Source of the DNA: Anabaena azotica FACHB-119
GTDB lineage: Bacteria > Cyanobacteriota > Cyanobacteriia > Cyanobacteriales > Nostocaceae
DNA length: 64,000 nucleotides
Assembly: GCF_014697625.1 (NCBI RefSeq)
Contig: NZ_JACJSG010000005.1
Coordinates: 1 to 64,000, forward strand
Direction: 5' to 3'
The notes under the pieces: generated by a model
What the model was told of the DNA's origin: nothing
Databases searched by the model: none
Seen by the model: only the letters and a program-made list of their open reading frames with translations
Translations under genes and position numbers: made by a program
Shown: positions 17,668 through 27,793 of the stretch, in pieces
How positions within the stretch are numbered: the stretch's first letter is position 1
Layout of the letters: each line of letters begins with the position of its first letter

Positions 17668-17853
17668 TTACAGTTTATTCCCTATTGCATGAGTATGATT
17701 TAAATCATGCTGATAAGTGGCTACTGGCTCACACAAGACATTTATTTCATCCATGAATGCAGACTGATTGATGATGTTTATATTATTTTGCACGGGAGTC
17801 ATAGCAGGTGTTACCTTGGCAAGTACCCCGCTACTAAGTTTATTTTTGGACAT
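17668..17853 (-). CDS. Doubtful short peptide upstream of SLH gene
   Basis: An open frame of 61 codons (MSKNKLSSGVLAK...HAIGNKL) ends 26 bases before the SLH gene on the same strand. It has no Shine-Dalgarno, no recognisable family and a His/Asn-rich tail. Its position could reflect a leader or small peptide gene, but chance is as likely. The rest of 17854-18150 shows only an imperfect AGACATCT...AGATGTCT inverted repeat. Confidence 0.2.
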   Translation of the reverse strand: MSKNKLSSGVLAKVTPAMTPVQNNINIINQSAFMDEINVLCEPVATYQHDLNHTHAIGNKL

Positions 17854-18150
17854 CACAGGGTATTAGCTGATGAGAGTGCCAATTCTGGAAAGACCGCAAA
17901 AGTACAGATAGGGAATGCGGAAAAACCGACAGTGGTACAAGTGCAAAAAAAAGACATCTCCAGAAATTAGACTTTTACCTAGACAGTATCTAGATTGGAG
18001 ATTCTTCTGTAAAGATGTCTGTTAAATTAAGTAGCAAATACTACTAATGTAGATGTTGCTGGAAAAACTCAATGATTGGGTAGACTTTCTGGAGAAACTC
18101 ACAGCAATTCACGAAGACAATCTACACATAATCGGCTGTGAAACCACCAT

Positions 18151-20397
18151 TTAATGGCAAGTGTGACTGTTTCTGCCCGCACCAATTGGCAGAACAATAT
18201 TGACATTTTGCATCATACCTTGGTCTTCATGGTCGAGGATATGACAATGCAACACAAATTCGCCGATATAACGCTGGTAACGGGTGCGTAGGACAATTGT
18301 ATAAAGCCCTTTTTCTGGCTGTCTTTTGTCACCTTGGGGAAATGGAAGTAAGGTTTTTATCCAGAGGGTGTCTTTCCAGACACCGCTCAACCCTTGATAT
18401 TCTGGATCTGCGTTGCATCCATCTATAGGTTTCTTGTCTTTATCAAAGCAGCCTGCGTCGTCAACCACATTTGGCAAACTGACATCCTTACCATTCGGGT
18501 CGAGAATTTTAACAATCTGGAAAGGGTTGACATGGATGTGGAACGGATGGCCAGCGAAGTACGACTGCAAAGTCCATTCATCGACATCACCTAGCGTCAG
18601 CACCCGGTCGATACGATGAGGATCGTAAGGCTTGGGTTGAAAATGACCACCTATACCGTTGCTGACCTCGAACTCGGTGGCTGAGGGAGAGGTTGTGTCA
18701 ATGAAGAAAGCCAGTTCCTGCATCCCAGTGACCTCTTCATCTTTGATGTCAGGATGGGGAGTGAAGGAAGAGAGTTTCAGCCCATCTTTGAGATCGGACA
18801 CAACCTTGTCCTGAACCTCCTGCGGCATGGTGCGTTTGGCGGCAGCAACAAGTTGCGTCTTGAGATAATCGGGAATATCAGACACTTGCTCTCCGGGGCG
18901 GACATGAACTATACCCAACAGTCCGCGGCCCTCTGCCTTCCGGGTAACGCTTCCCGCACCTGAGACAGGGGCATCGATCACGCAGTAAAGACCTGGTTCG
19001 GGGAAAACCACCAGCGCATCACTACGGTAGCCTGGCTGTAAGGTCGTCGATTTGGTTTTCCTTGCCTGGGATCTGGTCAGTCCGTCATCAGCTATGACGT
19101 GGTATGGCAAGGTCTTGCCTGTACATTCATTTTCGATATAGGTGTTAATCTTACTGATATAACTTTCCTGACCTTGAGGTTTCAATCTTTGGAGAATTTT
19201 CCGCAGGACGACCTTCGGATCGTCCTCTGAAAAATCTGAGTCTTGCAAACCCTGGTCTCGCAACTTGCGAAACTCCAAAGTGATAGTGTCGCGCAGACCC
19301 CCATGAATCATCCGCCACCGCTCAATACTGCCGGAATTGCTCAAGAAGGAGGGTATAATCTCCCCATTGATGCTGGTGTAACGCCCGGAATCTCTCCAAT
19401 TACTTGGACCAAAATTGTTGTAGGATTCAATGACACCTGTGTCATTGTCGTCGCACTGCCAGAGGTTTTTGGAATTGGGACAGTAATATTGGATTTGCTG
19501 TAGCACCAAGATGCGCTCTGTTATGGGCTGTCCGTCTTCTTTTTCCAACAAGGTGTCGATGTCGCCGTTTTTGTTTGGGGTAGGCAAGCGATCGCCGCGT
19601 ACAATCAAAGCACCAACCATACCGCTTGATACTTGGAGCGCAGTTGAACCATGTCGATGGGGGTGATACCAAAAAGTGCCGGACGGATGGTCAACCGGGA
19701 TGTTGTATTCATATTGAAAATTGACACCAGGATTGATGGACTCCAGCACGTTGTCGCTGTTACCAGTAGGACTAATCCATAAACCGTGGGAATGCAAATT
19801 TGTGCCGTTGAAGCAATGGGGTTTATTGATATCGTGTTCTGAATCTGTGCAACTAGGATCGATCTTAAGTTTATTGTTCAGGCTAATACGAACAGTGTCA
19901 CCTGGTTTGACCTCAATGGTTGGGGCTACATAGGTTGGGGTCACATCAGGACTCTTCTTTTTGGCGTTGGGGTCAACATAGCTACGCAAACGCACTTTGT
20001 CATAAACCAATTCTAGAGACTCTGGATCTGTTGGATTTACTCTTAGTTTTGCTGGATTCAAGAGCTTGCCGACAGTATAGTCAACATCAAGATCGAACTG
20101 TTTCTCTACATTGGTTTCTTTCGCCGCTAGTGGTTCATCTGAGGGTGTACTAGCTGGGGTGACTTTCTTGCGAAATCCCAACGATGGGGGATTTTTGACA
20201 AAGCCTTGTGATGGTTTGGAAATCTCCGGGGGGCTTTCTGCTGGTTGTGGATTTTCCACGACGCTTTCTGCTGGTGCTGCTTGTACAGATTGCACTGGGA
20301 ACATCATCAAGACCGATATCAAAGCTGCGAAAGCAAGCATTTTCCAGGCTGGAATTAAACCCGGATCATGACATTTGTACTCAAATTTTTTGAACAT
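18151..20397 (-). CDS. Multicopper oxidase, exported
   Basis: A 748-residue cupredoxin-type multicopper oxidase. A signal peptide is evident (MLAFAALISVLMMFPVQSVQA, residues ~19-39), after an unusually long basic N-region, so it acts in the periplasm or outside the cell. All four copper motifs are present: LHSHGLW (~200), WYHPHRHGST (~243), HPFHIHVNPFQ (~635) and HCHILDHEDQGMM (717-729) with the axial Met, so it should bind T1 and T2/T3 copper. The substrate is unknown: metal ions, phenols or bilirubin-like compounds are all possible. A proline/serine-rich linker follows the signal. AAGGAT lies seven bases before the ATG. Confidence 0.9.
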   Translation of the reverse strand: MFKKFEYKCHDPGLIPAWKMLAFAALISVLMMFPVQSVQAAPAESVVENPQPAESPPEISKPSQGFVKNPPSLGFRKKVTPASTPSDEPLAAKETNVEKQFDLDVDYTVGKLLNPAKLRVNPTDPESLELVYDKVRLRSYVDPNAKKKSPDVTPTYVAPTIEVKPGDTVRISLNNKLKIDPSCTDSEHDINKPHCFNGTNLHSHGLWISPTGNSDNVLESINPGVNFQYEYNIPVDHPSGTFWYHPHRHGSTALQVSSGMVGALIVRGDRLPTPNKNGDIDTLLEKEDGQPITERILVLQQIQYYCPNSKNLWQCDDNDTGVIESYNNFGPSNWRDSGRYTSINGEIIPSFLSNSGSIERWRMIHGGLRDTITLEFRKLRDQGLQDSDFSEDDPKVVLRKILQRLKPQGQESYISKINTYIENECTGKTLPYHVIADDGLTRSQARKTKSTTLQPGYRSDALVVFPEPGLYCVIDAPVSGAGSVTRKAEGRGLLGIVHVRPGEQVSDIPDYLKTQLVAAAKRTMPQEVQDKVVSDLKDGLKLSSFTPHPDIKDEEVTGMQELAFFIDTTSPSATEFEVSNGIGGHFQPKPYDPHRIDRVLTLGDVDEWTLQSYFAGHPFHIHVNPFQIVKILDPNGKDVSLPNVVDDAGCFDKDKKPIDGCNADPEYQGLSGVWKDTLWIKTLLPFPQGDKRQPEKGLYTIVLRTRYQRYIGEFVLHCHILDHEDQGMMQNVNIVLPIGAGRNSHTCH

Positions 20398-21576
20398 TTA
20401 TTAATCCTTAACTAGATTGAATCAGGCTGTGGGCAAGTGTGTCTTGAAAGCCTCCAACTAGCACGACGGTGCAAAGTGCAAAACATCGCAGAAATACATT
20501 TCACTTAATGCGGTGAAAGCCTCACTGGATAGGAGTTTTTTCATGTGTTTCTGGAAAGCTTTGAGTAATGTAAATTAGTTACCCTAGTGAGGCTGCGATC
20601 ACTCTAGTCATTACCCAAATCATCGTTGAAAACCCTACTATTCCCTCAGATGACAAAAATTTTCTAAATCACAATTTCAGCAAATGGAAAACTTTTGTAA
20701 TTTGACAAAATAATCACAGTTTCAGCCGGAGTTCTGAGGCTGAAGATTATGATTGCTTGCAATCTACTTTTAACCCACCCACAAAGCTCTTTCCTTGAAA
20801 ACCAAACTATACGCTGAAAAATATCCTACTCAGTAGTTGCTTGTTTTCAACATTGTGAAAACAAGCAACTATCAAGGTTCATAGGTTATGCAAAGCATAT
20901 CTCTTAAGATAGATGCGTGTCAACTGTTTTTGGTATATGTATAAACATTATTATTTTTTACAATATTTTGTGTTTTCAACTCAAATCTGCTGTTTTACCG
21001 ATAAATTGAGAAGTTAACCAGCAAATTTAGCCAATAATCTGTGAAAGATGCAATCTCATCCATTAACATCGGATTGTTGATTGATGTTGTAGGCGATCGT
21101 TGTCCATGAAGAAAAGATGAAACGCCTGCGCTTGGCTGGGAGTATGGATGTGGGGTAGGGTGCGTCAGATGAGGAAAATCCTTGAATGTGTACGAAATTA
21201 TTGGGGCTGACGCACCCTACAGTTAGTTTGATTATGACTATCACCTGTCACCTATCACCTGTCACCTGTGTTTCTTGAGGTAGGCGAAAACTATAACGCG
21301 GATTGAATTGTTTGGATTTTGATTCAATTCAAATTGTTGACCTTACATCCAAAAGCCAACGCAATAAAAGTTTGCAGTCAGCCAGCCTGCCATTCTATAT
21401 AAATGAGTAGAATTTGAGAGTTTATGTTGATAAACCTCAATAGTTTACATTACCAACAGGGTGAGTCAAAAATCACCCTATCAGGTGATCTAAATGTATG
21501 AGTTCACATTGGGTAAAAAAAGAGATTCTAGTAATAGAAAACCAAGATAAAACATAACCCCGGTGGGGAGAAGAAT
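20398..21576. other. Long intergenic region, one repeat core
   Basis: No convincing gene in about 1.2 kb. It is AT-rich, with a short direct repeat around AAAACAAGCAACTA (20845-20880) and a miniature-element core without terminal repeats at 21155-21238. CACCTGTCACC-type heptads (about 21242-21270) follow. The divergent promoters of the multicopper oxidase and the beta-barrel gene should lie at its ends. A regulatory RNA cannot be excluded by eye. Confidence 0.6.
21155..21238. repeat. Core of AGGACTTACGCAA element lacking its ends
   Basis: GTAGGGTGCGTCAGATGAGG through GGGGCTGACGCACCCTAC and on to ATTATGAC matches the inner part of the elements at 22223-22346 and 38452-38576, but the AGGACTTACGCAA termini are missing on both sides. 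It may be decayed, or a smaller building block of the family. Confidence 0.6.
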
Positions 21577-22107
21577 ATGAAATTTGCCAAAATTGCTGCC
21601 TCTACATTTGCTGTTGCTGCCGTAGTTTTCAGCGCTGGAGTTGCTTCTGCTCAAACTACAGAAAACATTCAGACAAACGGTCTGACAGGTAGTTATGTTG
21701 GTGCAGGTATTAGTGCTGGAGTTACTAATGGCGGAAGACAAAATGATGCTGCAACATTCGGTGGAAATGTTCAAGGGCGCTACGCCATCACCAATACACC
21801 TGTCTCTATTCGTGGTGCAGCTTTGTTTGGTGGAGACTCAACAGCAATTATGCCTATCTTGACCTATGACGCACCTATTGCTAAAAACACTAACCTCTAT
21901 CTAGGTGGTGGTTACTCTTTCCAAACAGATGAAGGCAAAGCTAGCCAATTAGGCAACCAGAATGCACCTGTAGTTACCCTTGGGGCTGAATCTGAAGTTG
22001 CGAAAAACATCGTCATCTATGGTGATGCTAAGTGGGGTATTGATGCTTACCGCAATAGTAATGCCGATGCGGTGAGCTTGCAAACTGGTGTCGGCTACCG
22101 CTTCTAA
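21577..22107 (+). CDS. Small outer-membrane beta-barrel protein
   Basis: A 176-residue exported protein. The signal peptide is clear (MKFAKIAASTFAVAAVVFSAGVASA, cleavage before QTT). The mature part shows alternating beta-strand patterns (GSYVGAGISAGV, NVQGRYAITN, NLYLGGGYSF, NIVIYGDAKWGI) and ends in VGYRF, the C-terminal aromatic typical of outer-membrane barrels. It resembles 8-strand porin/OmpW-like families; no transport role can be read. A strong GGGGAG Shine-Dalgarno lies six bases before the ATG. It is monocistronic, with a good terminator hairpin directly downstream. Confidence 0.75.
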   Translation: MKFAKIAASTFAVAAVVFSAGVASAQTTENIQTNGLTGSYVGAGISAGVTNGGRQNDAATFGGNVQGRYAITNTPVSIRGAALFGGDSTAIMPILTYDAPIAKNTNLYLGGGYSFQTDEGKASQLGNQNAPVVTLGAESEVAKNIVIYGDAKWGIDAYRNSNADAVSLQTGVGYRF

Positions 22108-22125
22108 TTAGAGAAATAGGTAATT

Positions 22126-22161
22126 AAGAAGGGGCGTACAACCAGTTGTACGCCCCTTCTT
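22126..22161 (+). terminator. Terminator hairpin after beta-barrel gene
   Basis: The perfect stem AAGAAGGGGCGTACAAC / GTTGTACGCCCCTTCTT with a two-base loop begins 18 bases after the stop codon. No long T-run follows, but stem strength and position argue for termination. Confidence 0.75.
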
Positions 22162-22222
22162 ATGTATAGCAGAGGACTCTTAACAGGCAATCAATCGCTG
22201 CTTTTTCTAAGGATTTTATGAT

Positions 22223-22346
22223 AGGACTTACGCAAGTGTCATAATCAAACTAACTGTAGGGTGCGTCAGCCCCAATAATTTCGTACATATTCAAAGATTT
22301 TTCTCATCTGACGCACCCTACCCCAAGTGTCAGTTGCGTAAGTCCT
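22223..22346. mobile_element. MITE-like element, AGGACTTACGCAA family, copy 2
   Basis: A 124-bp element with ends AGGACTTACGCAAGTGTCA and (complement) AGGACTTACGCAACTGACA. The core is nearly identical to copy 1. It sits between the beta-barrel and DUF4360 genes. Confidence 0.75.
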
Positions 22347-22431
22347 GTATGATTTATCCATATCCTAACCTATGTGGCTACTGCTATATCTTCAAAGCGA
22401 AGAGTTTGTTAACTCCTCGCTTTGAAATGAC

Positions 22432-23037
22432 CTATCGGCACTGGCGATATTTGATGTGGTAAACCAAACCACGGTGGGAAAGGTCAAAAGAGTCAACAGT
22501 AGCCATCCCTTGACCACTAGCAGTCATCGCTGCATTGACCCGCATATTTACGCTGTCACCACAGCGTGACCAGACATCAGCCACAGTTGCTAATTCGTCT
22601 CGGACGTTGTAGTCTGTTTCACCTCTAAATGTTCTAGAAAAAACAGGGCCACGCTGACCTGCAAAGAAGTATTCTGCTCTGAGTCTGCCAGTTGTAGAGG
22701 GAGCTACATAGCCTCGATAATCAGCATCGTAGAGGGAGATTTGAAAGCCTTGAGGAACCTTAATAGGAATGCTCATGTTACAGCTTTTACGCCTTTCTGC
22801 TGCCTTATTTCCCTCAGCTACAAACTTATCAAATAGAATAGTTAGCTCTTGCCCATCAGGACTGACGCTAACGCTAGCAGATCCATCAGGACAACCATTA
22901 CCGCCATATTCTGCGCCTAAGATTTGAACTTTATCGCTAGCAAGGGCGGGGCCTACTGAAGCTGTAATTAATGTGGCAGCAGCTAGAAACGCTGGAACAA
23001 AATTAATAGATGTTTTTTTGAAGTTTTGCTTAGTCAT
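22432..23037 (-). CDS. DUF4360 secreted protein
   Basis: A 201-residue exported protein with a signal peptide (FVPAFLAAATLITASVGPALA, residues 13-33). The mature part begins VQILGAEYGGNGCPDGSASVSVSPDGQELTILFD, characteristic of DUF4360, with four cysteines (GNGC, KSC, SRCG and the terminal YRQCR) that could form two disulfides. The family is common in cyanobacteria and in fungi/actinobacteria as secreted proteins of unknown function. It is alone in its transcription unit. The first residues, MTKQNFKKTS, give a normal basic N-region. Confidence 0.78.
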   Translation of the reverse strand: MTKQNFKKTSINFVPAFLAAATLITASVGPALASDKVQILGAEYGGNGCPDGSASVSVSPDGQELTILFDKFVAEGNKAAERRKSCNMSIPIKVPQGFQISLYDADYRGYVAPSTTGRLRAEYFFAGQRGPVFSRTFRGETDYNVRDELATVADVWSRCGDSVNMRVNAAMTASGQGMATVDSFDLSHRGLVYHIKYRQCR

Positions 23038-24162
23038 TACGCACCTGACTTTAGTGTATTTAACACTATTAGATTCAAATCCCTTGCAGAGAGTTCCAGA
23101 AAAATGGACTAAAATAATTTATATAAATCATATTTTCTTTGGGAACCAAAATTGTATTATATATATCTGATTTAATTAAATTAAAATCTTGTTACATTTT
23201 CAGCTTTTAAATCATCATGTATCCATAGATTAAGTTTGCTGTCAATATATTAATTGCAGATTTTTTAAGTTCACAAATTATTAAAGTTTAGTGTAAATAC
23301 CCGTTACACAAAGGCTCACAGCAGAAAATGACACCTTAAAATCATCATAAAAAGCTGATGTTTGTTGAGGTGAATATATTTGCTTACTAAAATCAAGTCA
23401 ATCAGATTTAACTGAATGGCTCAGAAAATAAGCTCAATTAAAATCAGTAACTTAAGGCGGAAAGATGTATAAATTATAATGATAGTAGATAAATGAGTAA
23501 AATTTTACTATCACCAAATCAGATAGTTAACTGCCTAAAATGAGCAATATTGTGGTGAAATAATTGTGATTTGTTACCTTTAGGTTTTTGGTTAAGTATT
23601 AAAGATTTAATATGTACTTGCTTAATGACTGAAAATTTTGTCCTTTGTTCCGGCAAAATTACTTAAGCGATCGCCCCTAATTATGAAGACTGCCATATAA
23701 AGAAATGTGGTGTGTTACGGCTCATCCTGACCCCTCGCAGTTCCAAATCCAGGCATAGCCTTCCCAAAATCTCAGCAACACATCCACAGGACTTACGCAA
23801 GTGTCACAATTGGTGGTTGGTGTGTGACGCTACAAGTCTCATGACTACGTTCAAATATTTTCGCTCCTCACACACCCTACAGAAAAAATCTGCCAGTTGC
23901 GTAAGTCCTATTAAAGTGCGGAAACCCAGGCTTTTCATAAAATCGTTGCGATTTTTGAGAACTTCTTCTTTATAGTCGGGGTTAGTTACTAAGCAAGCTG
24001 GTGTTAACCCCAACAGTCATAAAATATTACTCGCCATCTATACATACAGCACTTACATAACCTTTGCGGGAGAAAGATTCACACCGATTTATACTATCTT
24101 CCCGATTTTCTGGCAAAACCGCGAATATAGGAGTTCCGATTTGCTATAAGTAGTGTTGTCCT
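23038..24162. other. Long AT-rich intergenic region
   Basis: No gene is supported over 1.1 kb. The only structured part is an AGGACTTACGCAA-family element at 23788-23909 (separate entry). Short possible frames here have no start signals or recognisable sequence. Confidence 0.6.
23788..23909. mobile_element. MITE-like element, AGGACTTACGCAA family, divergent copy
   Basis: The termini are conserved (AGGACTTACGCAAGTGTCA; complement right end AGGACTTACGCAACTGGCA) but the 122-bp interior differs from the other copies (GGTGTGTGACGCTACAAGTC). Conserved ends with a replaced core are what a trans-acting transposase would select for. Confidence 0.7.
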
Positions 24163-26280
24163 ATGATGTACGTAATTTCCAAAATTGCTGCTCAATCATT
24201 AATGGTAAACAATACGCCTGTTACTACAGTCTATGTTAATCCCGTAAATGGGAATGATGCCAATACAGGTTCACGGCAAAGTCCGTTTAAAACCCTCACC
24301 CGTGGGTTAAAAGTGAGTCCCCCGGCAATTATCCAGCTAGCGGCGGGAACTTATAATACTGCTAATCAAGAAGTTTTTCCCCTGGTAATCCCGGAAGGGG
24401 TCATTGTGCTAGGTAACGAAGCTAACAAAGGTGCAGGGATTTTGATTTCTGGAGGTGGAGATTATCAAAGTCCCAGTTTTAGTTTACAAAATGTTACTTT
24501 AATTTTACTCAACAAAGCTAGTCTGCGGGGTGTGACTGTTACAAATCCTATAGCTAAGGGTTCTGGTGTTTGGATTGAATCTACAGCCCCTAGTGTAGCT
24601 AACAATACTTTTACTAATTGTGGTCGAGAAGGTGTATTTATTAGCGGTACTGCTAAACCTGCGATTTTAGATAATGTGTTTGTGCAGAATACTGCTAGTG
24701 GTTTATTTATGGCTCGCAACTCTAAAGGGGAAGTGTTGCGGAATATCTTCCAAAAGAATCCTTTGGGTATAGTTATTAGCGACTTTGCTGCACCTTTAAT
24801 TGCCAATAATAAATTATCCGAAAATCGGACGGCGATCGCTCTCTCGCGCAACGCCCGTCCTGTCCTCCGCAATAACTTTATCTTCAAAAATACCCAAGGC
24901 GGCTTGTTAGTCAATGAAAACGCTGTCCCTGATTTGGGTAGCGCTCAAGATGCGGCTGGTAATATTTTTAGTAATAATGGCGAGTTTGATATTCAAAATT
25001 CCACAACACAGCAATTAATTTCTGTAGGTAATCAGTTGAACCCCACCCAAGTCAAGGGAAGGGTGGAATTTTCGGCGGCGACGATAGAAAATCCTGTCGC
25101 TAACACTAATTTTACTGACTTACCTGGGCATTGGGCAGGCGCTTTTGTGGAAGCATTAGTGAAGAAGGGTTTCCTGAGCGGTTTCCCTGATGGCACATTC
25201 GCCCCCGATGCACCCATCACCCGCGCCCAGTATGCGGCGGTAATTGCTAAAGCCTTTCAGTTACCTACAAATAACCAGCCGCCTAAATTCGCCGATATCA
25301 AGGCGGATTTTTGGGCAACAGCAGCTATTACCAAAGCCGCCCAGATGGGATTTATCAGTGGTTTTCCTGATGGGACATTTCGCCCCGCGCAGAACTTAAG
25401 CAAAGTGCAAGCCATCGTTTCTATTGTCAATGGTTTAAAACTAAGCGGAGGTAGCCCGAATGTGTTGAATATATACCGCGATCGCGCCCAAATCCCTAGT
25501 TATGCCGTAAATCCTCTCACCATCGCTACCCAAAAGAGTCTGGTGGTGAACTATCCCCAAACCGATAGGTTAGAACCGTTGCGTGATATCACCCGCGCCG
25601 AGATTGCAGCGTTAATTTATCAAGCTTTGGTGGCGAGTGGACAAGAAAAAGCGATCGCTTCACCATATATTGTTAGCGCGGAAGTTGATGTCCCCTCTTT
25701 CACCGACTTAACAGGACATTGGGCGGAACCATTTATTCGCGGTTTAGCCAGCATGGGGATTACCAACGGTTTCGCTGACGGTAGCTATCAACCCAATAAA
25801 CCGATGACTCGCGCCCAATATGCAGCGATGGTGGCGGTAGCGTTTAATCCCCCTCCTAAACGCCCGGCTACGGATTTTGTAGACGTTCCCAAGAATTTTT
25901 GGGCATACAAAGCTTTACAAATCGCCGCTAGTGGGGGGTTTGTCAGTGGATTTAGCGATCGCACCTTTCGCCCCGACCAAAATGTGCAGAGGCTACAGGT
26001 CATCGTTTCTCTAGTCAACGGACTAGCCCTAGCGACAGTTGATAGCAATAACCTCCTCACTTACACTGATAGTAATAATATTCCTGAATATGCTCGCAAA
26101 GCCGTGGTCACAGCAACACAACAAAGAATTGTTGTCAACTATCCAGAGCCGAAACAGCTAGCGCCAACCAGGGAAGCCACAAGGGCCGAAGTAGCCGCAA
26201 TGGTTTATCAAGCCTTAGTTGCCATCCAAAGAGCGCCAACTATTAATTCACCCTATATTATTTCGACACTCAGCAGTTGA
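24163..26280 (+). CDS. Beta-helix (DUF1565) protein with six SLH repeats
   Basis: A 705-residue protein. Residues ~23-300 are a right-handed beta-helix of the DUF1565/pectin-lyase type (VYVNPVNGNDANTGSRQSPF, then repeats such as NTFTNCGREGVFISGTAKP). Residues ~318-700 contain six S-layer-homology repeats arranged as two triplets; members 1/4, 2/5 and 3/6 are most alike (e.g. SGFPDGTFAPDAPITRAQYAA and NGFADGSYQPNKPMTRAQYAA), so the SLH block duplicated as a unit. No signal peptide is visible from either the first ATG or Met14 (24202). Probable role: wall-anchored carbohydrate-binding or carbohydrate-cleaving protein. Confidence 0.8.
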   Translation: MMYVISKIAAQSLMVNNTPVTTVYVNPVNGNDANTGSRQSPFKTLTRGLKVSPPAIIQLAAGTYNTANQEVFPLVIPEGVIVLGNEANKGAGILISGGGDYQSPSFSLQNVTLILLNKASLRGVTVTNPIAKGSGVWIESTAPSVANNTFTNCGREGVFISGTAKPAILDNVFVQNTASGLFMARNSKGEVLRNIFQKNPLGIVISDFAAPLIANNKLSENRTAIALSRNARPVLRNNFIFKNTQGGLLVNENAVPDLGSAQDAAGNIFSNNGEFDIQNSTTQQLISVGNQLNPTQVKGRVEFSAATIENPVANTNFTDLPGHWAGAFVEALVKKGFLSGFPDGTFAPDAPITRAQYAAVIAKAFQLPTNNQPPKFADIKADFWATAAITKAAQMGFISGFPDGTFRPAQNLSKVQAIVSIVNGLKLSGGSPNVLNIYRDRAQIPSYAVNPLTIATQKSLVVNYPQTDRLEPLRDITRAEIAALIYQALVASGQEKAIASPYIVSAEVDVPSFTDLTGHWAEPFIRGLASMGITNGFADGSYQPNKPMTRAQYAAMVAVAFNPPPKRPATDFVDVPKNFWAYKALQIAASGGFVSGFSDRTFRPDQNVQRLQVIVSLVNGLALATVDSNNLLTYTDSNNIPEYARKAVVTATQQRIVVNYPEPKQLAPTREATRAEVAAMVYQALVAIQRAPTINSPYIISTLSS

Positions 26281-26321
26281 CCTAGTAAAATGAGAAACAC
26301 TGCTTTTGAGGCGGGAAACTC

Positions 26322-27047
26322 TTGGTAATAAATCCTACAGCCAAAAACGCGCTAGGCTATATGCGATGGGTCGATGATTCACACCTATTGCCAGCAGCCA
26401 AAGGTCTTATGTCAACATCAGTACCAAACACTTATGCCAAATTGGCAAAAGCCCTACTAATTCACTATAGTTTTGACCTCAGTGGTTATAGTGCCGATGA
26501 GTTGGTTAACCGTTGGCAAAAGCATTATCCCAACCAGTGGCTGCATTTAGCTGTGATTGAAGCCCTATATCAAGGTCGCTATAAGGGTATATCAGTGCAG
26601 CAAATTTTGGCGTTTTGGCAAAGGCGGGGTCAGGAAATATATCATTTCAACATGGAGTTTGAACGTCTGATTTGTAGCAAGTTTCCCGAAACCTTAACTG
26701 CAATGGCTGCACCAGCTTTACCACCTGTATCGCGCCCAGTTGATGAAGTGGGGATCAACCAAAATCACACCATACAATTGATGAGTTTCCCACAACAGGA
26801 ACCAGTCAGCCACCAAGAGGAACAGCCAGATGAAAAGGTGTTGGCGCTGGTGAGTATGAGTAGTATGGAAGTCAGTGTCAAACAGCCTGAGTATGCAGAG
26901 TCTGTATCTGTAAACCCTGACATATCCACGAAACAGCTACCTATATCAGTGACGCATCCACCCATTGGACAGTTTACCCCCCAAACAAGCGATCGCACCG
27001 AATCCTTCACCTCCAAACTCAAAGCCATATCTAGCGAAAATCCCTAA
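26322..27047 (+). CDS. Conserved hypothetical protein, cyanobacterial
   Basis: A 241-residue protein I do not recognise. The N-terminal half is well folded and hydrophobic-aromatic (YAKLAKALLIHYSFDL, WLHLAVIEALYQGRYKGIS, ILAFWQRRGQEIYHFNMEFERLI); the second half is a low-complexity Pro/Gln/Ser-rich tail. The start is TTG (26322) with GAGGCGGGA upstream; later ATG codons would lose conserved-looking sequence. The last 19 codons lie in a 60-bp segment repeated perfectly at 28474-28533. The second copy would read through one extra codon to ...ENPS, so this gene's 3' end was duplicated by, or on, insertion of the segment between. Confidence 0.6.
   Translation: MVINPTAKNALGYMRWVDDSHLLPAAKGLMSTSVPNTYAKLAKALLIHYSFDLSGYSADELVNRWQKHYPNQWLHLAVIEALYQGRYKGISVQQILAFWQRRGQEIYHFNMEFERLICSKFPETLTAMAAPALPPVSRPVDEVGINQNHTIQLMSFPQQEPVSHQEEQPDEKVLALVSMSSMEVSVKQPEYAESVSVNPDISTKQLPISVTHPPIGQFTPQTSDRTESFTSKLKAISSENP
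26985..27044 (+). repeat. 60-bp direct repeat, left copy (gene 3' end)
   Basis: Identical over 60 bases to 28474-28533. It begins ACAAGCGATCGCACCGAATC and ends TAGCGAAAATCCC. It encodes the C-terminus of the upstream hypothetical protein. The two copies bracket 1,429 bp containing the GNAT gene and the toxin-antitoxin pair. Confidence 0.95.
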
Positions 27048-27337
27048 CCATATTCCAGTCTGTGCAGGTAATGTAAGGATATCTAAACACTTACACAACC
27101 TACTTTTTTATATTAAAAGACACGAATAAAGTTTTGTTTAATTACCTACAACTGGATATTTTTTTAGTTGAAAGTCTCTAAGCCTTTAAGCTCTCAAGGA
27201 GGATAGGTGCTTACTTTTTAATTCGCCTATTTGAGTCTATATTGTTTTAAGGAGATCACAAAACTTTACAACGTGTTTCATTTATTTGAATACAATAGAT
27301 GAAACTCCTATAATATTCTATAGACTATAAGTATTTT

Positions 27338-27793
27338 ATGCGTACACAAATCAGAAAATACAGACGTGAAAACTTTGATTCAGTTTTACGTATTGTAGAA
27401 GAGGAAAATCTCAAGTCTCATAGCTTTCTTTCTGATGAAGAACTTAGAAAAAGCATAGATGATCTAAGAAAAGAATTATGTGAACATACACAACAAGAAT
27501 ATAGTATTAAAATATGGATTATTTGTGAAGGCGATAATATCGTAGGTTTTACCTCTGTCCGTGAATATTCCAATAAAACGCAAATAGTTTATCTTTATGT
27601 TTCAGCAGCACATCAAAAGAAAGGCTACGGCAAAAAATTACTTAATAAAGTATATTCTGAATGCAAACCACCATACAGCCTAGCAGTTTTGGCGGAAAAT
27701 CAAAACGCTTATAATTTCTATGTACGTCTTGGTTTTCATATAGAAGAAGAAAGTATGGAAGCAAATCATAAATATCTAGTGATGGCAATTTAA
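27338..27793 (+). CDS. GNAT-family N-acetyltransferase
   Basis: A 151-residue GNAT protein. The acetyl-CoA-binding region is clear: IVYLYVSAAHQKKGYGKKLLNKVYSE (residues ~85-110, Q/R-x-x-G-x-G/A motif) followed by PPYSLAVLAENQNAYNFYVRLGFHIEEE (~112-139). The acceptor is unknown. It is AT-rich compared with core genes and lies within the 60-bp-repeat-flanked insert next to a toxin-antitoxin pair. Some GNATs are themselves toxins (TacT, AtaT types), but those pair with RHH antitoxins, and none is directly adjacent. The ATG lacks a clear Shine-Dalgarno. Confidence 0.8.
   Translation: MRTQIRKYRRENFDSVLRIVEEENLKSHSFLSDEELRKSIDDLRKELCEHTQQEYSIKIWIICEGDNIVGFTSVREYSNKTQIVYLYVSAAHQKKGYGKKLLNKVYSECKPPYSLAVLAENQNAYNFYVRLGFHIEEESMEANHKYLVMAI

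Noticed and set aside
17707..17970. Plus-strand open frame of 87 codons upstream of the SLH gene
   Set aside because: No ribosome site, no family resemblance, overlaps another doubtful frame on the opposite strand.
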